From Aphrophora alni (Eukaryota; Arthropoda; Insecta; Hemiptera; Aphrophoridae), in the NCBI GenBank assembly GCA_963513935.1, contig OY740774.1:97595668-97659667 (forward strand): a stretch of DNA of 64,000 bases, given 5' to 3'. The translations under genes and the position numbers were made by a program. Of this stretch, positions 10,290-23,600 are shown piece after piece; positions within the stretch are counted from its first letter, which is position 1, and every line of letters starts with the position of its first letter. The notes under the pieces are model-generated. The model was not told the DNA's origin. It saw only the letters and a program-made list of their open reading frames with translations, and did no database searches.

Positions 10290-10560
10290 ACTGACTAACT
10301 TTAACAACGGAAGTAATGTGGCACTTGTTAAGGTGGGTAATATTTATTATTACTGGAAAAAACTGTTGTTAAAGGTAACAAAATTGTGAATATTGTTGTC
10401 ACCACGGCGAAGCGGCATAGACATCACCTAGGCACCTCTACACAATATAATCTACAAACCCATGGACTTCTACCTGCCCACGGAAACTTATTAAATTGTT
10501 TCAGAGAACATTTGCCCTGTTTATGGCATTTTTGTTATGAACGAATTCATGACCACAATA
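10290..10560 (+). repeat. Dispersed repeat family 'R2', copy 1
   Basis: Blocks shared in order with 13405-13600 include 'taatgtggcacttgt', 'gtaatatt', 'gttgttaaag', 'ctaggcacctcta' and 'gagaacattt', with an 'aaataaataa'-type A-rich end. The A-rich end suggests a retroposed sequence, but no head or coding sequence was recognised. Confidence 0.55.
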
Positions 10561-10983
10561 AATAAATACATAAAATCATCGTATTAGTTTAGTGTTTTTT
10601 GAAATAGTATCATTTTTATGAATTTCCAAATGATTAAATTTAAAGTTTATTTAAATTTACATTTTAATATATATTATTCTTGAAATATTTCCAAACGAAA
10701 AATGACAAATTTATTGTTAAAATACTTTCTTAGGTGTTAATTTGTTAGACTTATGTTCATAATCATTAACTTTGCCCGTGTTTTTACTTGGAACAATTAT
10801 TTTGTACAATATTTATATTTAAAAATGCATACAACATTATCTTTTTTTAACATTTATTAAATTCATAATTATTCAAATGAGAAGTTCTCGTAAAAACAAC
10901 CCAGTAAAATAAACTAGAAATAATACAGCAATGAACGAAAAATGATTGACATTCTGTATTTTGCAGTGACGTCACTATTCCAG

Positions 10984-11358
10984 GTACACTTTCAAAAGTC
11001 CCTTACAATACTTGGGAATAAACAAAATAACAAAAAACAAACTTTTTGTTAAAAGTAAAATGTTTATTCATAGTAGACCCTTATAATAGCTATTACAACA
11101 ACAAAGTTGTCATCTTCAGAGGGAATCTTAACAAAGACTAAATTAAAACTATTTACAACTGAAGTGACCAGTTTCCCTACCCCCACTCCTCTGGCGCATT
11201 GATGTTGATAGGTCTAATAGGAATAAACATTTTACTTTTGACAAAAAGTTTGTTTTTTGTTATTTTGTTTATTCCCAAGTATAGTAAGGAACTTTTGAAA
11301 GTGTACCTATATATATATATATATATATATTGTCACCACAGTGCTCTGGTCTTTGTTT
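10984..11358 (+). mobile_element. Foldback retroelement with 13-bp target duplication
   Basis: The element lies between two identical 13-base direct repeats, GTCACTATTCCAG (10971-10983 and 11359-11371). Arms of about 95 bases (10984-11079 and 11211-11306) are more than 90% complementary. About 50 bases of one-sided tail follow, partly (AT)n, ending just before the duplication. The spacer carries, on the minus strand, a hammerhead-like core with CUGAAGA (complement of 11113-11119) and helix II ACAAC/GUUGU, but GAAA has become GUAA. It has no coding capacity, so it depends on another element for movement. Confidence 0.75.
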
Positions 11359-11371
11359 GTCACTATTCCAG

Positions 11372-13404
11372 TAGATGAATGAAAAAAGGATAGAAGCATA
11401 TGCCAGTGCGAGTCACGTCGCCATTTTACCAATTAACTAATTGATCGAAATCTAAGATGGTGATTAAACATTCTTCATAAAAAAACTAAATTTAGTTTCA
11501 AATCGATGCGACGTGGGCGAACACTCTTTACCACCCACTATCTTCGTTAACAATAGGTAATTTAATCCACCAACATAATGAAGAGGAAGTTGTACTTTGT
11601 TTCAATTTATTGGATTTATTTTGCAAAACTAACCCACCAACGTTTAACTCTCCAGCATAATTGATTAGCCGTGTTATACGTCTTCCATTACGCCACTATA
11701 GTCAGTTCAGTTGTGTAATTTTAAATTTATTGTAGTTTCAAAACTGTGTTAAGAAAGTGTCTTGAGATTAACAGCAGGATATTAGCAAAACTTTAGAACA
11801 ATGGTTTACTGTGTTTGGCGTGTAAATCTATATTTCAAGATCTACTGACTATTATGGATGAGAAAAGTTCTAGCTATAATTGTGTAGTATTGATAATTAT
11901 TTTTATTTTATATTTAAAATAATCATCGCGAGAACGAAAGACCATTGAGGTGAGTTAATTAGAGATATCGTTTTAGTAGAAATAAAGTATCGAAACATGG
12001 ACGAGAAAAAATATATATATCAAAAAAGTTTTACCTTGAAATGCACATTTAACAGGTCGAAGTAGTTAAGTTGTCCTTACCTTTCCACTCCGTGGCTTAT
12101 GTATTCTATTCATTCTTGAAAACACTTTTGACATATTGATATAATTATAAGAAAGGACATTCATGAATTTGAATCACCCTTAAGAGTAAAAAGTGTGACT
12201 CCTCAGTGAAGAAACAAAGAAGAAGTTATGTAGTAGGGTAGGTCAGCTGACCTCTATTTTAACATGAAATAAATTGAAAAGGAATATCGCTAGTGGCCTC
12301 ATGAACATAATTTAATTAAATATCGGATTGATAGCTAATTTAAAATTACTATAACACAATTTTAGATTTTGTTTGAAAGATAATTTTTTTTTTAATTTCA
12401 ATTTTTATTTAACTAAAATAACTCATTTTTAAAATGAATACAAAACAGGACGTAATGTAATCTTATTACGAATTTTAAACATTGACAAACGTACTATTAA
12501 AAACCATCACTTTTACACATAAAGATATTTTTTATTTCGAAATTTATACCTGAAAAAAAAACAAAAAAAAAAACGTACGTTTCAAAATTAAAGTTAATAT
12601 GAAGTTTTTGCCGTAAAACGATGATTCATATTTAATAAATGCATTCAATACCGTCTGTAATCTTAACGTTGTTTTCAAATATAAAATTAAATTGATATTA
12701 CTAATAAGAATTTTGATCACAAACATCCAATCTATCATTCTTAGAAATCCAAATATAAAAATAAGAAGGACAAAATTACTTAAATCTGAATGAGCTCCTG
12801 ATTTTGTACAAATTTGTTAATTCCTTTATTTGTCATAAAATGTCATTGCAAATAAAGTAGGATCCAAAGTACTACTCAGGATTTGCAAGTTATTGATACA
12901 TTCCTACATCATTCTGTTTTTTTTATTTTCATTGTATTGCGTAAAATCAGTACAATCGTTCTAATTATTAAAAGTCAAAACATTTTACCCAAGAATTAGT
13001 AACAATTTTAACATCAAATGCAGCGCATGCAACTTTCATTTTGATTATAAAAGTTATAATTCCCTTCCCGTTTTCGATGTTAATACATGACGTTACATCA
13101 GAGATAAATAGATTTTAAGTCGAGAGTTAGGATTAAAACGGTTAAATGTCTCCTTCCATGATGTAAATTAATTTAAACTTGCTTAATGTTTATAAAGTCT
13201 AGATCAATTATTTATGTATAAGTTTGGAACCAGAGTTTACACATTAGTTAGTTACCATGGTTTGCACTAAGTCACTAATTACAGATTTAGTGGTTAAGAA
13301 ATTAACGTGGCATCGTCTGGTTTGTAAATACATCAATATCTATGCACTTGATGTAATTGGTATATTTTTATTTTTAAATTCGCTTTTTATTCTGTTTGCT
13401 GATA
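11372..13404. other. AT-rich stretch, nothing firmly recognised
   Basis: No exon could be supported. An ATG context at about 11801 reads M-V-Y-C-V, like the start of a THAP zinc finger, but the frame does not continue as one. Confidence 0.4.
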
Positions 13405-13600
13405 GCGGACTTAATGTGGCACTTGTCAAGACGAGTAATATTGATTACTATTGACAAAACACCGTTGTTAAAGTTAAAAAAACTGTTAATACTCGTGGTG
13501 CCTTTGGCTAGGCACCTCTAAACACTAAAGGGACTTCAAATATGTTTCTGAGAACATTTAAAAGTTTTTATAGTACATGTAATGTTAATTGTTTTATAAG
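13405..13600 (+). repeat. Dispersed repeat family 'R2', copy 2
   Basis: Partner of 10290-10560, with the same ordered blocks at lower overall identity. It ends near 'gagaaataaataag'. Confidence 0.55.
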
Positions 13601-13739
13601 AGAAATAAATAAGTTGAATGAGAAGTGTACAAAAGAAAACTTATAAAAAAAAAGTAGAGAAATATTTATAAGCTACTGTAAATTGTTATATGTAATTTTC
13701 AACGCTAATCACTCAAGAAAATGTGATATTCGTATAGTT

Positions 13740-13977
13740 GAAAGATAAGACGGAGCCGAGTCATTGATACTCCTTCACAAATATACAACTTCGAGAACCG
13801 CAAGGACCGAGAGACCGACCGGAGGAAAGATAGTTAAGGTTACTCATCTAGGAGGACCGTTACATCAAGGAAGCAGTGATATCCACCTTGATCTTCTAAT
13901 ACAATTTATTATATCTTACAAAGTCTAAGAAACCTACTTAGAAGATCGCTTGTGTTCATTACAAGATGGAAACTAGG
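13740..13977 (+). other. Candidate first exon ending in a consensus splice donor
   Basis: This 240-base island is distinctly GC-richer than its flanks. It ends with ATG GAA ACT AG (13967-13977) directly before GTAAGT, a near-perfect donor. It could be a 5' UTR plus the first four codons of a host gene whose next exon lies downstream. No TATA or initiator could be assigned, and no downstream exon was recognised in this window. It could equally be repeat-derived. Confidence 0.25.
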
Positions 13978-13983
13978 TAAGTA

Positions 13984-15424
13984 TAATAATGTTAACCATA
14001 AACTTGTATTCCCTATGTCCACATACTAATACTAATAGAATAGTAAACATTTCATTTTATATTATTGTATACGGACTTTTGAAATGAACAATTGAAATAT
14101 ATCTATGTTTCCTCTAGTAAAATATTATAATTAAATAAAGTTCATGGTTTCAATCACCAAAGAAATATTTGTTATAGAATTATTTGTTTAATTAACAAAT
14201 ATTACAGGGACGACTGTTGGATATCAACTGAAGTGAATTATAAACTCTTGTTCAAAATGTACAGAATTTACTACACATTCTGCGGCATTCAACCGTATAT
14301 CACTTCATCAAAACCAAATGTCTGTTTTTGCAGACATACGTATTTTTATCCAGTTAAATAAACGTTTCGTTATTTAGTACTTTAAAAAATTATCAGACAA
14401 ATTAAAATAGATTAATATGCTTTTCATTACAATACATGAAACCTAAATTATTGCTCTCCGTAAATTTTAAATGTGATTTCTCCCCTTTAGTAATCATCCA
14501 TTGAAACACTCAGGAAAGCTCAAGAGGTCCTTGACGATTTTAACAAGGAAATATTAATGTTAAAATAAATATTTTAAAACTCACAGAAAATATAATATAT
14601 ACTTCTCTCATAGAATTAATTTCTAGAAATAATTGGCCTCTAACATACGTTAACTTATGGGGAAAAAATGGATTTCAATCAATCCTGCAACTGATATACT
14701 AATTTCTCAGAAATAAATGCAAAAATAAAAATAAAATAATTAAAAGGATATATTTTAATGTGAAACTATATAACATAAAATAATTATTTCATAATAGTTC
14801 TCTACAATTATGTTATACATTTAAACAATTAACTATGTGACAGTAAACACATTTTTTGGAAAGAAAAAATTACTCCATTTTACATATTATAAATCAAGGT
14901 TAATCTAACTCGATTAAAGCGTTTAAAAAGAATGTCATGATCTTGATGTAGTTTAAATAGAAACTCAGTATTATTTTTAAGTATTTTATCCATCATTTTC
15001 CCTCTTAAAAAGTTAATGTACTATCTAACTAAATGATTTTATGTAGAGACGTTTTCACATTAATCTTTTGTTAACAATATTCACACAGGTTTATTAAGGA
15101 GATTAGTTTTGTACATTTAACAAAAATACAAATCTTTACATGTCAAGTGTATGTTATGGGTTGTTTGGATTCATAAAAAGTTATTGTTTGTACAAAGTGT
15201 CTAGTTTCATTAGTAGAAAATAAAACTAGAAGCTTCTTCACAACATCGTCAGTGACCTTTCATTGGTAGTTACAAATGACCTAGTTTAACAAAACATAAA
15301 GTTTCCTTTATATCCTCAAGAGCTGTTAGCTGTAAAGTTTATTCTTTAAATTATAACATTACAAGTAATATAAATATGTGGTGACTATATGTCAATTAAA
15401 GATAAACAGCCTCTCGGTCGCCAT
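13984..15424. other. AT-rich stretch, nothing recognised
   Basis: Intron-like composition. No coding segment follows the possible donor at 13978. Confidence 0.4.
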
Positions 15425-15595
15425 CACCTTATTGAAAAAGGAAGAAAATAACAAAAATAAAGACCCCTATCTCTTAAATACTCTAAAGAACAGGAATTAG
15501 TAAAGAGAGTACAGATAAGAAAGATGAAAAGGAAGTATTTAACCCAAAACTACACAAAACTTGTAGAGCCCACTATGGTACATCAGGATGTTATT
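15425..15595 (+). repeat. Dispersed repeat family 'R1', copy 2
   Basis: It contains 'ccctatctcttaaatactct', matching 'cccttagtcctcaaatactct'-type sequence in copy 1, then 'agaaagatgaaa' and 'agcccactatggtac'. It lies about 320 bases upstream of the second Penelope-like remnant, a position similar to copy 1. Confidence 0.45.
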
Positions 15596-15910
15596 AAACA
15601 TTCAATGTTATTATTATAAAAGTTATTATTAATGAGACTCTATTCATTTGACATTTTAAACCCTATAAGCATATAATAACTTCATATACACAGATTATGG
15701 AATACACCTACAACATACACAGATTTTTAGGACGAATTTAACATTAAAACATATTGCCATCAGACATGGATTCAGCTCACTTTGCATCGAGAAAATATAT
15801 AAAATACAAAAGAAAAAAAGAAAACAAAAGTTACAAGGAATTGAAGAAAAATAAAAGATAATATATCGTTTTAAATGTTAAAATTGATTTGGTGCTTATT
15901 ATAGGCACTA

Positions 15911-16440
15911 TATTTCAAATATGGAATTACACCACTAACAAGAAACAATTTATTTAATGTATTCCATAAAATAAAATAAACCCACGAAGATAAATTTGAG
16001 GGTACAAGAATTTATGAACTTTCGTGTTCTGGTTGTTTGAAAAAGTATACAGAACAAACTGGAAAGTCTTTTTTAAAAAAAATCAAATACCATCTGCTAC
16101 AATCGGCTAATCCAAGAAAAAAAATCAAAGTTTGGTGAACATATTTCCAAACGAACCATAACTACTTCAGTATCGACAAATCATTAACTTCATCAATGTC
16201 AAAAGGGAAAATTAATGTATGCCTTGAATTAATTCGAAATGAGATCGATTAATTACTTAATGAAAAGATACATTTCGATGCCAACATACTGCATGATACA
16301 TCAATATCGAACGTAGATTGGAAACCCACCCACTCAAAATCATTACAAGTAGTGAACAGAAGCGACAGTATGAGTAGAGACAGTGGATCTGTTACGCGTA
16401 TAAGATCAAATGAATCAAAGTTTTAAGTATTTCAGTCAGT
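15911..16440 (+). pseudogene. Degenerate Penelope-like GIY-YIG endonuclease, copy 2
   Basis: Read with frame changes, the segment matches the copy at 6467-7045. The equivalent of the G-V-Y core reads R-I-Y at about 16004, followed by Cys-x2-Cys, K-K-Y-x-E-Q-T-G (the YIG box is lost), and after a frameshift F-G-E-H. A second shift leads to a D-K-S-L block. There are at least two frameshifts and several stops, so it cannot be functional. No reverse transcriptase precedes it, so this copy was also 5'-truncated. Confidence 0.75.
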
Positions 16441-16560
16441 GTTATAATATGTGTTTTATAATTTATAATGTATTGGAACCGAGAAATTCTACCATAAGTT
16501 GATAATTACTGAATAGTCGAAACGGCCGTAGTGATCACTATTAACTATTCTGAAGCTATT
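16441..16560 (+). mobile_element. Penelope-like 3' region, copy 2, with hammerhead-like core
   Basis: This is the 3' untranslated part matching 7046-7190. At 16499-16531 it has core UUGAUAA, one extra U, helix II ACU/AGU with loop GAAU, GAAA, CGGCCG and UA. As in copy 1, positions 3 and 8 are U and A. The N7 base and the helix II pairs differ from copy 1 but still pair. Helix I is no longer convincing. Confidence 0.6.
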
Positions 16561-17123
16561 ATTAAATTTTACCTCCCTTCTCCATCGTCAAGCTGAACTA
16601 CTTTCGTGACAGATTCTCACATCCTTGATACGTTATGACTCTGTCCAGAATATCTTGATGGTTTTTCCTACAAACATATGTTCATAAAATGATCGCTTTA
16701 TTGTTAGAATTCAAGAAGAACCCACCAACTTCAAAGTTAGGTAACAAATACCTTAGCTTTATGCTAATTCAGTTTAATTGCCTTTCAATCTTTTATTTGA
16801 TTGATTTAGTTGATCATCTGAAATTTTCTATAAAGCAATATGACTCAACTTATTCTCAATATTTATCTCAATACGGAGCTGTATGTTCACTTCCTCCTTG
16901 TAAAAGACATTTGTTTATATCGCTTTCCTTGTCTGTGTATTATTGAGTGACACGTTGACATTTTTATCTTTGAGTTTCCTACAATACCGTTAAAAAATTG
17001 AAGAACCTTTTCACATCTTAATGGCATTCATAAGTAAAGAGAAACTGTACGTGTTTCCAAAACACATTGGTACATATTGAACGATTATGTCTCTAAAGTG
17101 GGAGTAAATTATTTATTTATTGA

Positions 17124-17124
<1 letters not shown>
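16561..17124. other. AT-rich stretch, nothing recognised
   Basis: An 85-codon open frame at 16689-16946 has no recognisable domain and is probably chance. Confidence 0.4.

Positions 17125-17202
<78 letters not shown>
17125..17202. repeat. (TC)n microsatellite
   Basis: Nearly pure CT dinucleotides over about 78 bases with a single TG interruption near the left end. Confidence 0.93.
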
Positions 17203-17209
<7 letters not shown>

Positions 17210-20074
17210 TATAATTAAACTATGTTTTATGATGATTTCTAACTAGTTCATACTAGTTCTAACTGTTCATGACAATTTGTTACAATATAATTACTTTTAT
17301 GTTCATTATTAGTATTTATTCACTAATATTGTGATTTTAACGAATTTAAAATTTAATTCACAATATCTCCTAAACTATAATTGATATTTTGATGAAATTT
17401 GTTTATATTTATGTATATTTATCTGTTTAATATATTTGTGGATTTACTTTTTGAAATTATTTTTAATACATATTCTATTCAACAAAGATTAATCAAGAAT
17501 AACTTTAACACCTTCTTTATTCCTAGATTAATTATACTTTTAATATCTGTTACTATCCAATAATCTTTATTTTATTATATTCAGATATTTAAATTTATGT
17601 TTAATTTAATTTATTTGACATTACTTTATCCCGATAACTTTTGACTCTCGACTATCTTTTTTATATCATTTTACCATTAAATGGAGCTTAATACAATGTA
17701 ATTTAAATATTATTAACTTTCAAAACAAATAAGAATCTATTGTTCTTTTCGACAGGTTGATTCCTGAAAAGCCAGGTTTTATGAGTTTGCAAACCTCTTA
17801 ATATGTTGGCTTTTACTTTCAACGTTAGCTAATCTTTCCAGTATTCGATATGATTGGTACTTATTATATTTTTTCATAATAAATATGCAATTGCATTCTC
17901 TGGTGCTTTTTCCAGTTCGTTCCACTTCGTCATTTAATATATACAAAAATAAGTTACACAATATCTGGGCGGGAGTGAGATGATATACTGTATCACAACC
18001 ATTTATCAATCGTAAGAATTACCATTGTTTATAAGTAAAGAATTTAATACCTAGAAACCATAATTTAACATATTGTTTAAACAATTGCAATACAAATATA
18101 ATTTAAATTACACCATAACAGAAAAATGCCAATAAAAGTAGAATTTGAAAATGTTTATGCACAATATTGTATTTAAATACTGTATCCTCTTTTTCTATAG
18201 TGATCTAAGTATTTGAAACAACTTAATATAAATTAATAAGTAGAGGTTATATACTAAACTATACATTTCAACCTTGGTTGTTGGTTTGTCTTACTTCTAG
18301 CGTAGGGTTATGTCTTGAGGGGAAGGAAATAAAATTGCTATGTAACCAAAATTCCTTTCAAGCTCACATTTTGTTTTTTTTTAATCTTGAAAAAAAATAT
18401 ATGTGCTTACTAATCAACATTCTTTTTCAGCAGTAAAATTAATTTGTTGAAAAAAGTTTTATAGCAGTTTAATGAAAATATTTATTTTCTTATATAATTT
18501 AATTTTTATACTATATAGAAATCATTAAGAAAGATACCAATTATTGAAGTTAACTTATCAGGTTTTAGGGGTAAGAATTTTTACTAGTATGTAATCTTTT
18601 AAAACATGTTGATTCCTTTATAAACTGTTTAGGAGTATAATAATGTAAACTATAACCATAGATAGAACTTTTTTTTAAATGTTACGAAATTGTTGAACAG
18701 ATGCTTGGAAAGCATCTTATAACAAATATCGTAATTTTATTGTAAACAATGAACTAAACCTTATACAAAACCTTATTATAATCTTGTTTTTTAAAATGTG
18801 AATCTTGTATATTAACATTTGTTTAATAATATTCTCATGGTAGTATTATTTTTAACTGGGCCACCATTGGCATCTCAGAAGCTATACAATTTACAGAAAA
18901 CTTCAAATGGGGACCTTATCAACTTTTTAATACAGCGACCAACTTTAAAATTTCTTAGGGACACCCCAATTGCTTATATTAAATTTGCATTTTTAAAATA
19001 TTTCTAATCTTGTGTATCTTTTCACATGCTTACTAGTTTACGAGATATAAGACCCGAAACCTCGCCTAAGTTTCGTATAAAATACATGGTAATACAACAA
19101 ATTTCTTAACACTTTTGAATTAATTTCGGTTATACATTTATATTTCATGAATACTGTTGTAAAGTTCTCTTGAAGGACAACATTTTAATTCTCAATTACA
19201 ATCCGTAAATAAACGCCTATAAAACTAAAATATTTCAATTGTCACCGTTCTATATAAGGGTCTCGTCTAATCTACCTTTCTAGGTTTTAAGAATTTGTTT
19301 GCTGATTATAATTGTTGTTAATGTCTACTGTTGTTGAGAAATAAATGGTTTTTTAAAAATAATTATTGTTTCAACATACGGTTACCATTTCAGATTATAA
19401 TCAATGATTTATATATATTGTGTTGATAAACAGTAGTTCTACTTCTATGTGTCTTTGACAGTAGATGAAAGCAGTGTTTTAGAAGTTATCATTGTTTAGA
19501 TGAAAAGACAAATCTTGTGAAGCAGAGTGATTTTGACATCTCTATTCCCTTTGTAGAGGCAGACATTTTAAGTGCTAAGGGACTGCAGATGGGAATAGTG
19601 ATGGTCTGGTTCTACTTGCAAGAAAATATTATTTTTGTTGACGAAAAAGTATCGGTAATCATAGCTTCGTTGTATAAATTAAAAAGTTAAAATAAAGATG
19701 TTATGTATGATTTTAGTTGAAAACTTTACATTTCGTTAAACATATTGATGTTTAATTACTTTGTCTGCAAAAGTGATTTTCAAAGAATTTTGAATGTTCA
19801 CTTCTTTAAATAGTACAGCTGTAGACTAAAAGACCGTATTTTTTGATAAAATATTCTGCATTAAAAAATTATTACGTGTTTTAACAAACTGATATATGCA
19901 ATATTCCAATTGGAATATGACAAAATCGGAATGTATAAATAAAATTATGCAATATAACATATACAAACACTACTACCGTGTTAATATCGAGTAATAAAAT
20001 AACTCAAACAAGTAATGCCTTCGAATTTGCAATGTATAATACTAAATGGTACACACAATTTGTATTTGTTTTAT
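17203..20074. other. AT-rich stretch, nothing firmly recognised
   Basis: A stop-free frame of 73 codons at 19469-19690 in a slightly GC-richer patch has protein-like composition, but there is no start at its head and no recognised domain. The rest looks non-coding. Confidence 0.35.
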
Positions 20075-20215
20075 ACTTATTTCTTTTTGTCAGAAAAGAA
20101 TAAGAGTTGGTTAATAGATACATAATAGGAAAGATAAAATAAAGGGATGTAAACCAAGACTAGATGAAACAAGGTGTAGATTCAGCTAGAACCTCGGGAT
20201 TTTTATTACTATAAT
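20075..20215 (+). repeat. Dispersed repeat family 'R1', copy 3
   Basis: It shares 'ggaaagataaaataaaggga' and 'tgtagattcagcta' with the other copies. It ends shortly before the foldback element at 20.3 kb. Confidence 0.5.
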
Positions 20216-20284
20216 CACTATATAAATTAAGTATAGCATTTTCTTTAGTCATTCGTACTTCTTGATCACACTTATAATTAGCTA

Positions 20285-20610
20285 GTAAAAGTTTATTACT
20301 TTTTCTGATGATCTAGTAGCCGTTGTTAGTTAACTGCTGTTTCGAAACCGAGGATCATTGTCAAACCATTCTTTAACACACAGACACAACCACTAACATC
20401 ACGTGTCACATTTTGTGGGCGTTGAAAGTTTGAATTATAGTTTTATAGTTAATTATAGTATTTAAACTTTATCCACTCGCAAAATATATCATGTATATAG
20501 TGATATTAGTCTTTGTGTGTTAAAAGAATGGTTTGACAATGACCCCTGTGAGGTCAAAACTGCGTAAACCTAATAACGACTACTTGATCACCAGAAAAGG
20601 TAATAAACTT
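20285..20610 (+). mobile_element. Foldback retroelement with 10-bp target duplication
   Basis: It is flanked by TAATTAGCTA at 20275-20284 and 20611-20620. Arms of about 100 bases are roughly 80% complementary (20285-20385 and 20515-20610). Each arm has a hammerhead-like motif facing outwards, with core UUGACAA on the minus strand at 20358-20364 and on the plus strand at 20533-20539. In the right arm one extra U follows, then helix II GACC/GGUC, AAAA in place of GAAA, and UA. The left arm keeps GAAA. Position 3 is U and position 8 is A in both arms, as in the Penelope-like copies. No tail is obvious. Confidence 0.7.
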
Positions 20611-20620
20611 TAATTAGCTA

Positions 20621-23600
20621 AACACATTTTCTCGTACTACACCCCACTCCATATTTACACAGAAAGTGATAGTAGGGGCGTAGTCTAAATTTACTTTACA
20701 ACTTTTTAAATAGTAAGTTGCTATCAATTGCCCAACGTTAGTCCAAGTAACTGTATGACTGGGTTTACTTTATGAGAAATTATTTTGAAGATTTAGTTTT
20801 ATTTTAATACATTTCACATGCCAAGCTCAATATTTATTTAAAAGGATTTTTATATTATCAGGGCAGAAATAATAGACAGCCCTGATTGTTGTATAGTGTA
20901 AAATCTTCTTTATTTTCCTCTTCTTTGTTGGGATAATCGTTATCGATTTGAAGATTATCACGATAAACTCGCCGGAAAGGTAAAAACATATATTATTTTC
21001 AGGCTTTTATATTTTTTAATACATTATTTTGTATATTTATCAATGATAAGTAATTTAGACATCAAGCCATGTTTGAGTCAAATGTTTTTTTTTTTTCCTT
21101 TTGCAGAGATGGAGATAAAGAAACAGCTTGCCAACAAAACAAAATTGATAAAAATAATGATATAACAATAAATTACCGCTAATTTTTAATTGTTTTGATC
21201 TTTGTGAATGTCCAATCAAACTTAAAAATAAAATACTAAACAACATTCTACCTCTAAACTTAAGCCTTGATATTTTATCAACAGCTTAAATCTTTCTAGT
21301 TTTTGTTGATAAATAGTTTGAACCTACAATTTTTATAACCGTATAAGTGTGGTAAAATAAATAGTTTAATGTTATCATGTAAACAAACAAAAATTTTAAA
21401 ACATTTAACATTATTTAATTATAAGTGATATCAAAAGTATTTTAGAAACTCAATCAAGAGAAAGAAAGCCAAATCATAGTGTTTTCATGTATCTGACAGG
21501 TTGGCAAATATCCACTTAAAGTCTGAGAGAAAAGGCCACCCTTTGTATTAATACTGGCTGTCTGTTTTTGATATCTACTTACCTGATTAATCAATAGTGT
21601 AAATCCTTTTTGAAATATTCACAGTATATTTAAAATTTGCAACAAAATTTCAATAACGACTAAATGTTATGTTAATTGGACTTGATTGCGAAATAACATT
21701 TTAGTAACAACTACTTATTTTTTCATATTATTAAACAAAAACATATATTTTACTGCTTCCGGTGGATAACACCGATGAGTCTCATAAAGATACGATGCTC
21801 ACTTAACATTGCGAAATAGGTGAGAAACACAATTTTTAACGAATTATAGTTGCAAAGAATAGAATTACGCAACGGGAATGCAATGACAGATAACAGATTC
21901 ATTGATTTAAAATTCCTTCTGGAGGACATAGGCCCTTCGAATAGACATACACTACAGCATTAATTAAAACAAAATTAAATATATAATAATGAATACCATA
22001 AATAATTAATAAACACGTAAAAGTCTGTTTCGAGTTTCAATTTACGAGATTGCGCCTAATTTTAGAATGTTTTGAATTTGTGGAATCTTTGTTAACCTCT
22101 AAAAATCCAAGTTTCTTTGTTATTGAACTAGATGGTAATTTGATATAAAATCCTTTGTTCTTTTAAACCTTGTTTTAAATATTATTTTTTAAATATTGTA
22201 CGATGTGAACATTTTCAAGCAATCTCCCTCAGGGGTTGATTTATAGTGAACACGGGCTGGCAACCCCGATGAACCCTATCTTGATCAACCCTTTTTTGTC
22301 TAGTTTTAGGTTAGACCACTCTCGTTCATTTTTCCTATCAACCATCTCATTACGAAATCTTGTTTTTTTCGACCCTGATGCTCCTAGTATTATTTTTTAT
22401 CTTCCTTCTTTTTAAGCGATAATCTCCGAGAAGATTTCGCCTTAAAACAACAAAAAAAAACATCGCCATTTTTAAATAATGATGGTTTGATTAATTAATA
22501 AAACCTTAGATATTTTATCCTTATTGTTTCTGAAAATATTTCATTAATACGTTACATTATAGCTAATCAAGGCAAATAGTTCGTTATAAATTTGTAGATT
22601 GTCCATTTTAACCTGATAATAACTTATTTACTTTTGTTTTTTTGCTCACAGTCCTTCTTTGTTCACTTCTTAAATTATGTCGTTTCGTCTCTTATTCTGC
22701 CATTACCAAATCTCACTTTGTTGTTGTTTGTTTGTTTTTACTTGCATTGATTTAATCAGTGTCGATTGTTAATGATAAAGAAAACATACAAATACAACAG
22801 TTAACTTAATATTTTTTTATATTGTTGGTAAACATGTGTCCTCGTTCATTTCTCAATTAATAAATTACAGGTTAACGTTTATCAATATCAAAGGTAAATA
22901 AGTTAAACAGTCCAGCAGTGCAATTAAAGCTGGTATAGAAAATTAAATCATCTGTATATGTTGTTAAATACATTCAGGGGTGTTTATTCTCTTTAATGTA
23001 CAAAACCGTTTTATTGGGCATAACAATGACGTCACGTCAATGTCAACCAGAAGGGCAGTCGTTAGGGTACAACTGTTAGGGTATATCATCTGCGTTTAAA
23101 ATAACATATAGTGTTTGTGAAGAGGGGTTTTATAGAGTTGTACAGATATAAAGTTTTGTTATTATTATAACATAAGCCACAAATATATAGTCATAATTTT
23201 CTTGTAGTCAGAAAACTAAAAAATATAAATCTATTATAATATACAAAAATTGAATTTTCAATTATTATCTCCTATACTTATTTTTTTTAGGAATTCCTGT
23301 AGGAGCAGATGGCTCACCCTAATCTATGTTCGATGTTATTGTTAAAATAAATAGATGTTATACAATTTGTTCCATTATAATATTTGTATGTTTTATGACT
23401 GTTTAGAATAAGATATGACTTATAAGGAATATTTTTTGTGTTGTTTTATTGTTAGGCTTAAGAATACTTAATTGTTTAGGGTAAGATTTTATTTCTTTTT
23501 TTTTTGTGTGTGTTAACTAAGATATATATTTTCTATTTTGGCATAATCAATATTATTTATAAAAAAAAATAAAAATTGTTTGTCCTGTATAAATAATAAG

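Noticed and set aside
11801..11860. ATG followed by V-Y-C-V, like a THAP domain start
   Set aside because: The frame closes after about 16 codons and the remaining zinc ligands are absent.
19469..19690. Stop-free frame of 73 codons with protein-like composition
   Set aside because: No ATG at its head, no recognised domain and no convincing splice sites; could be chance in a GC-richer patch.
23027..23034. TGACGTCA (CRE-like) palindrome
   Set aside because: Single 8-base match with no neighbouring gene; expected by chance at this scale.
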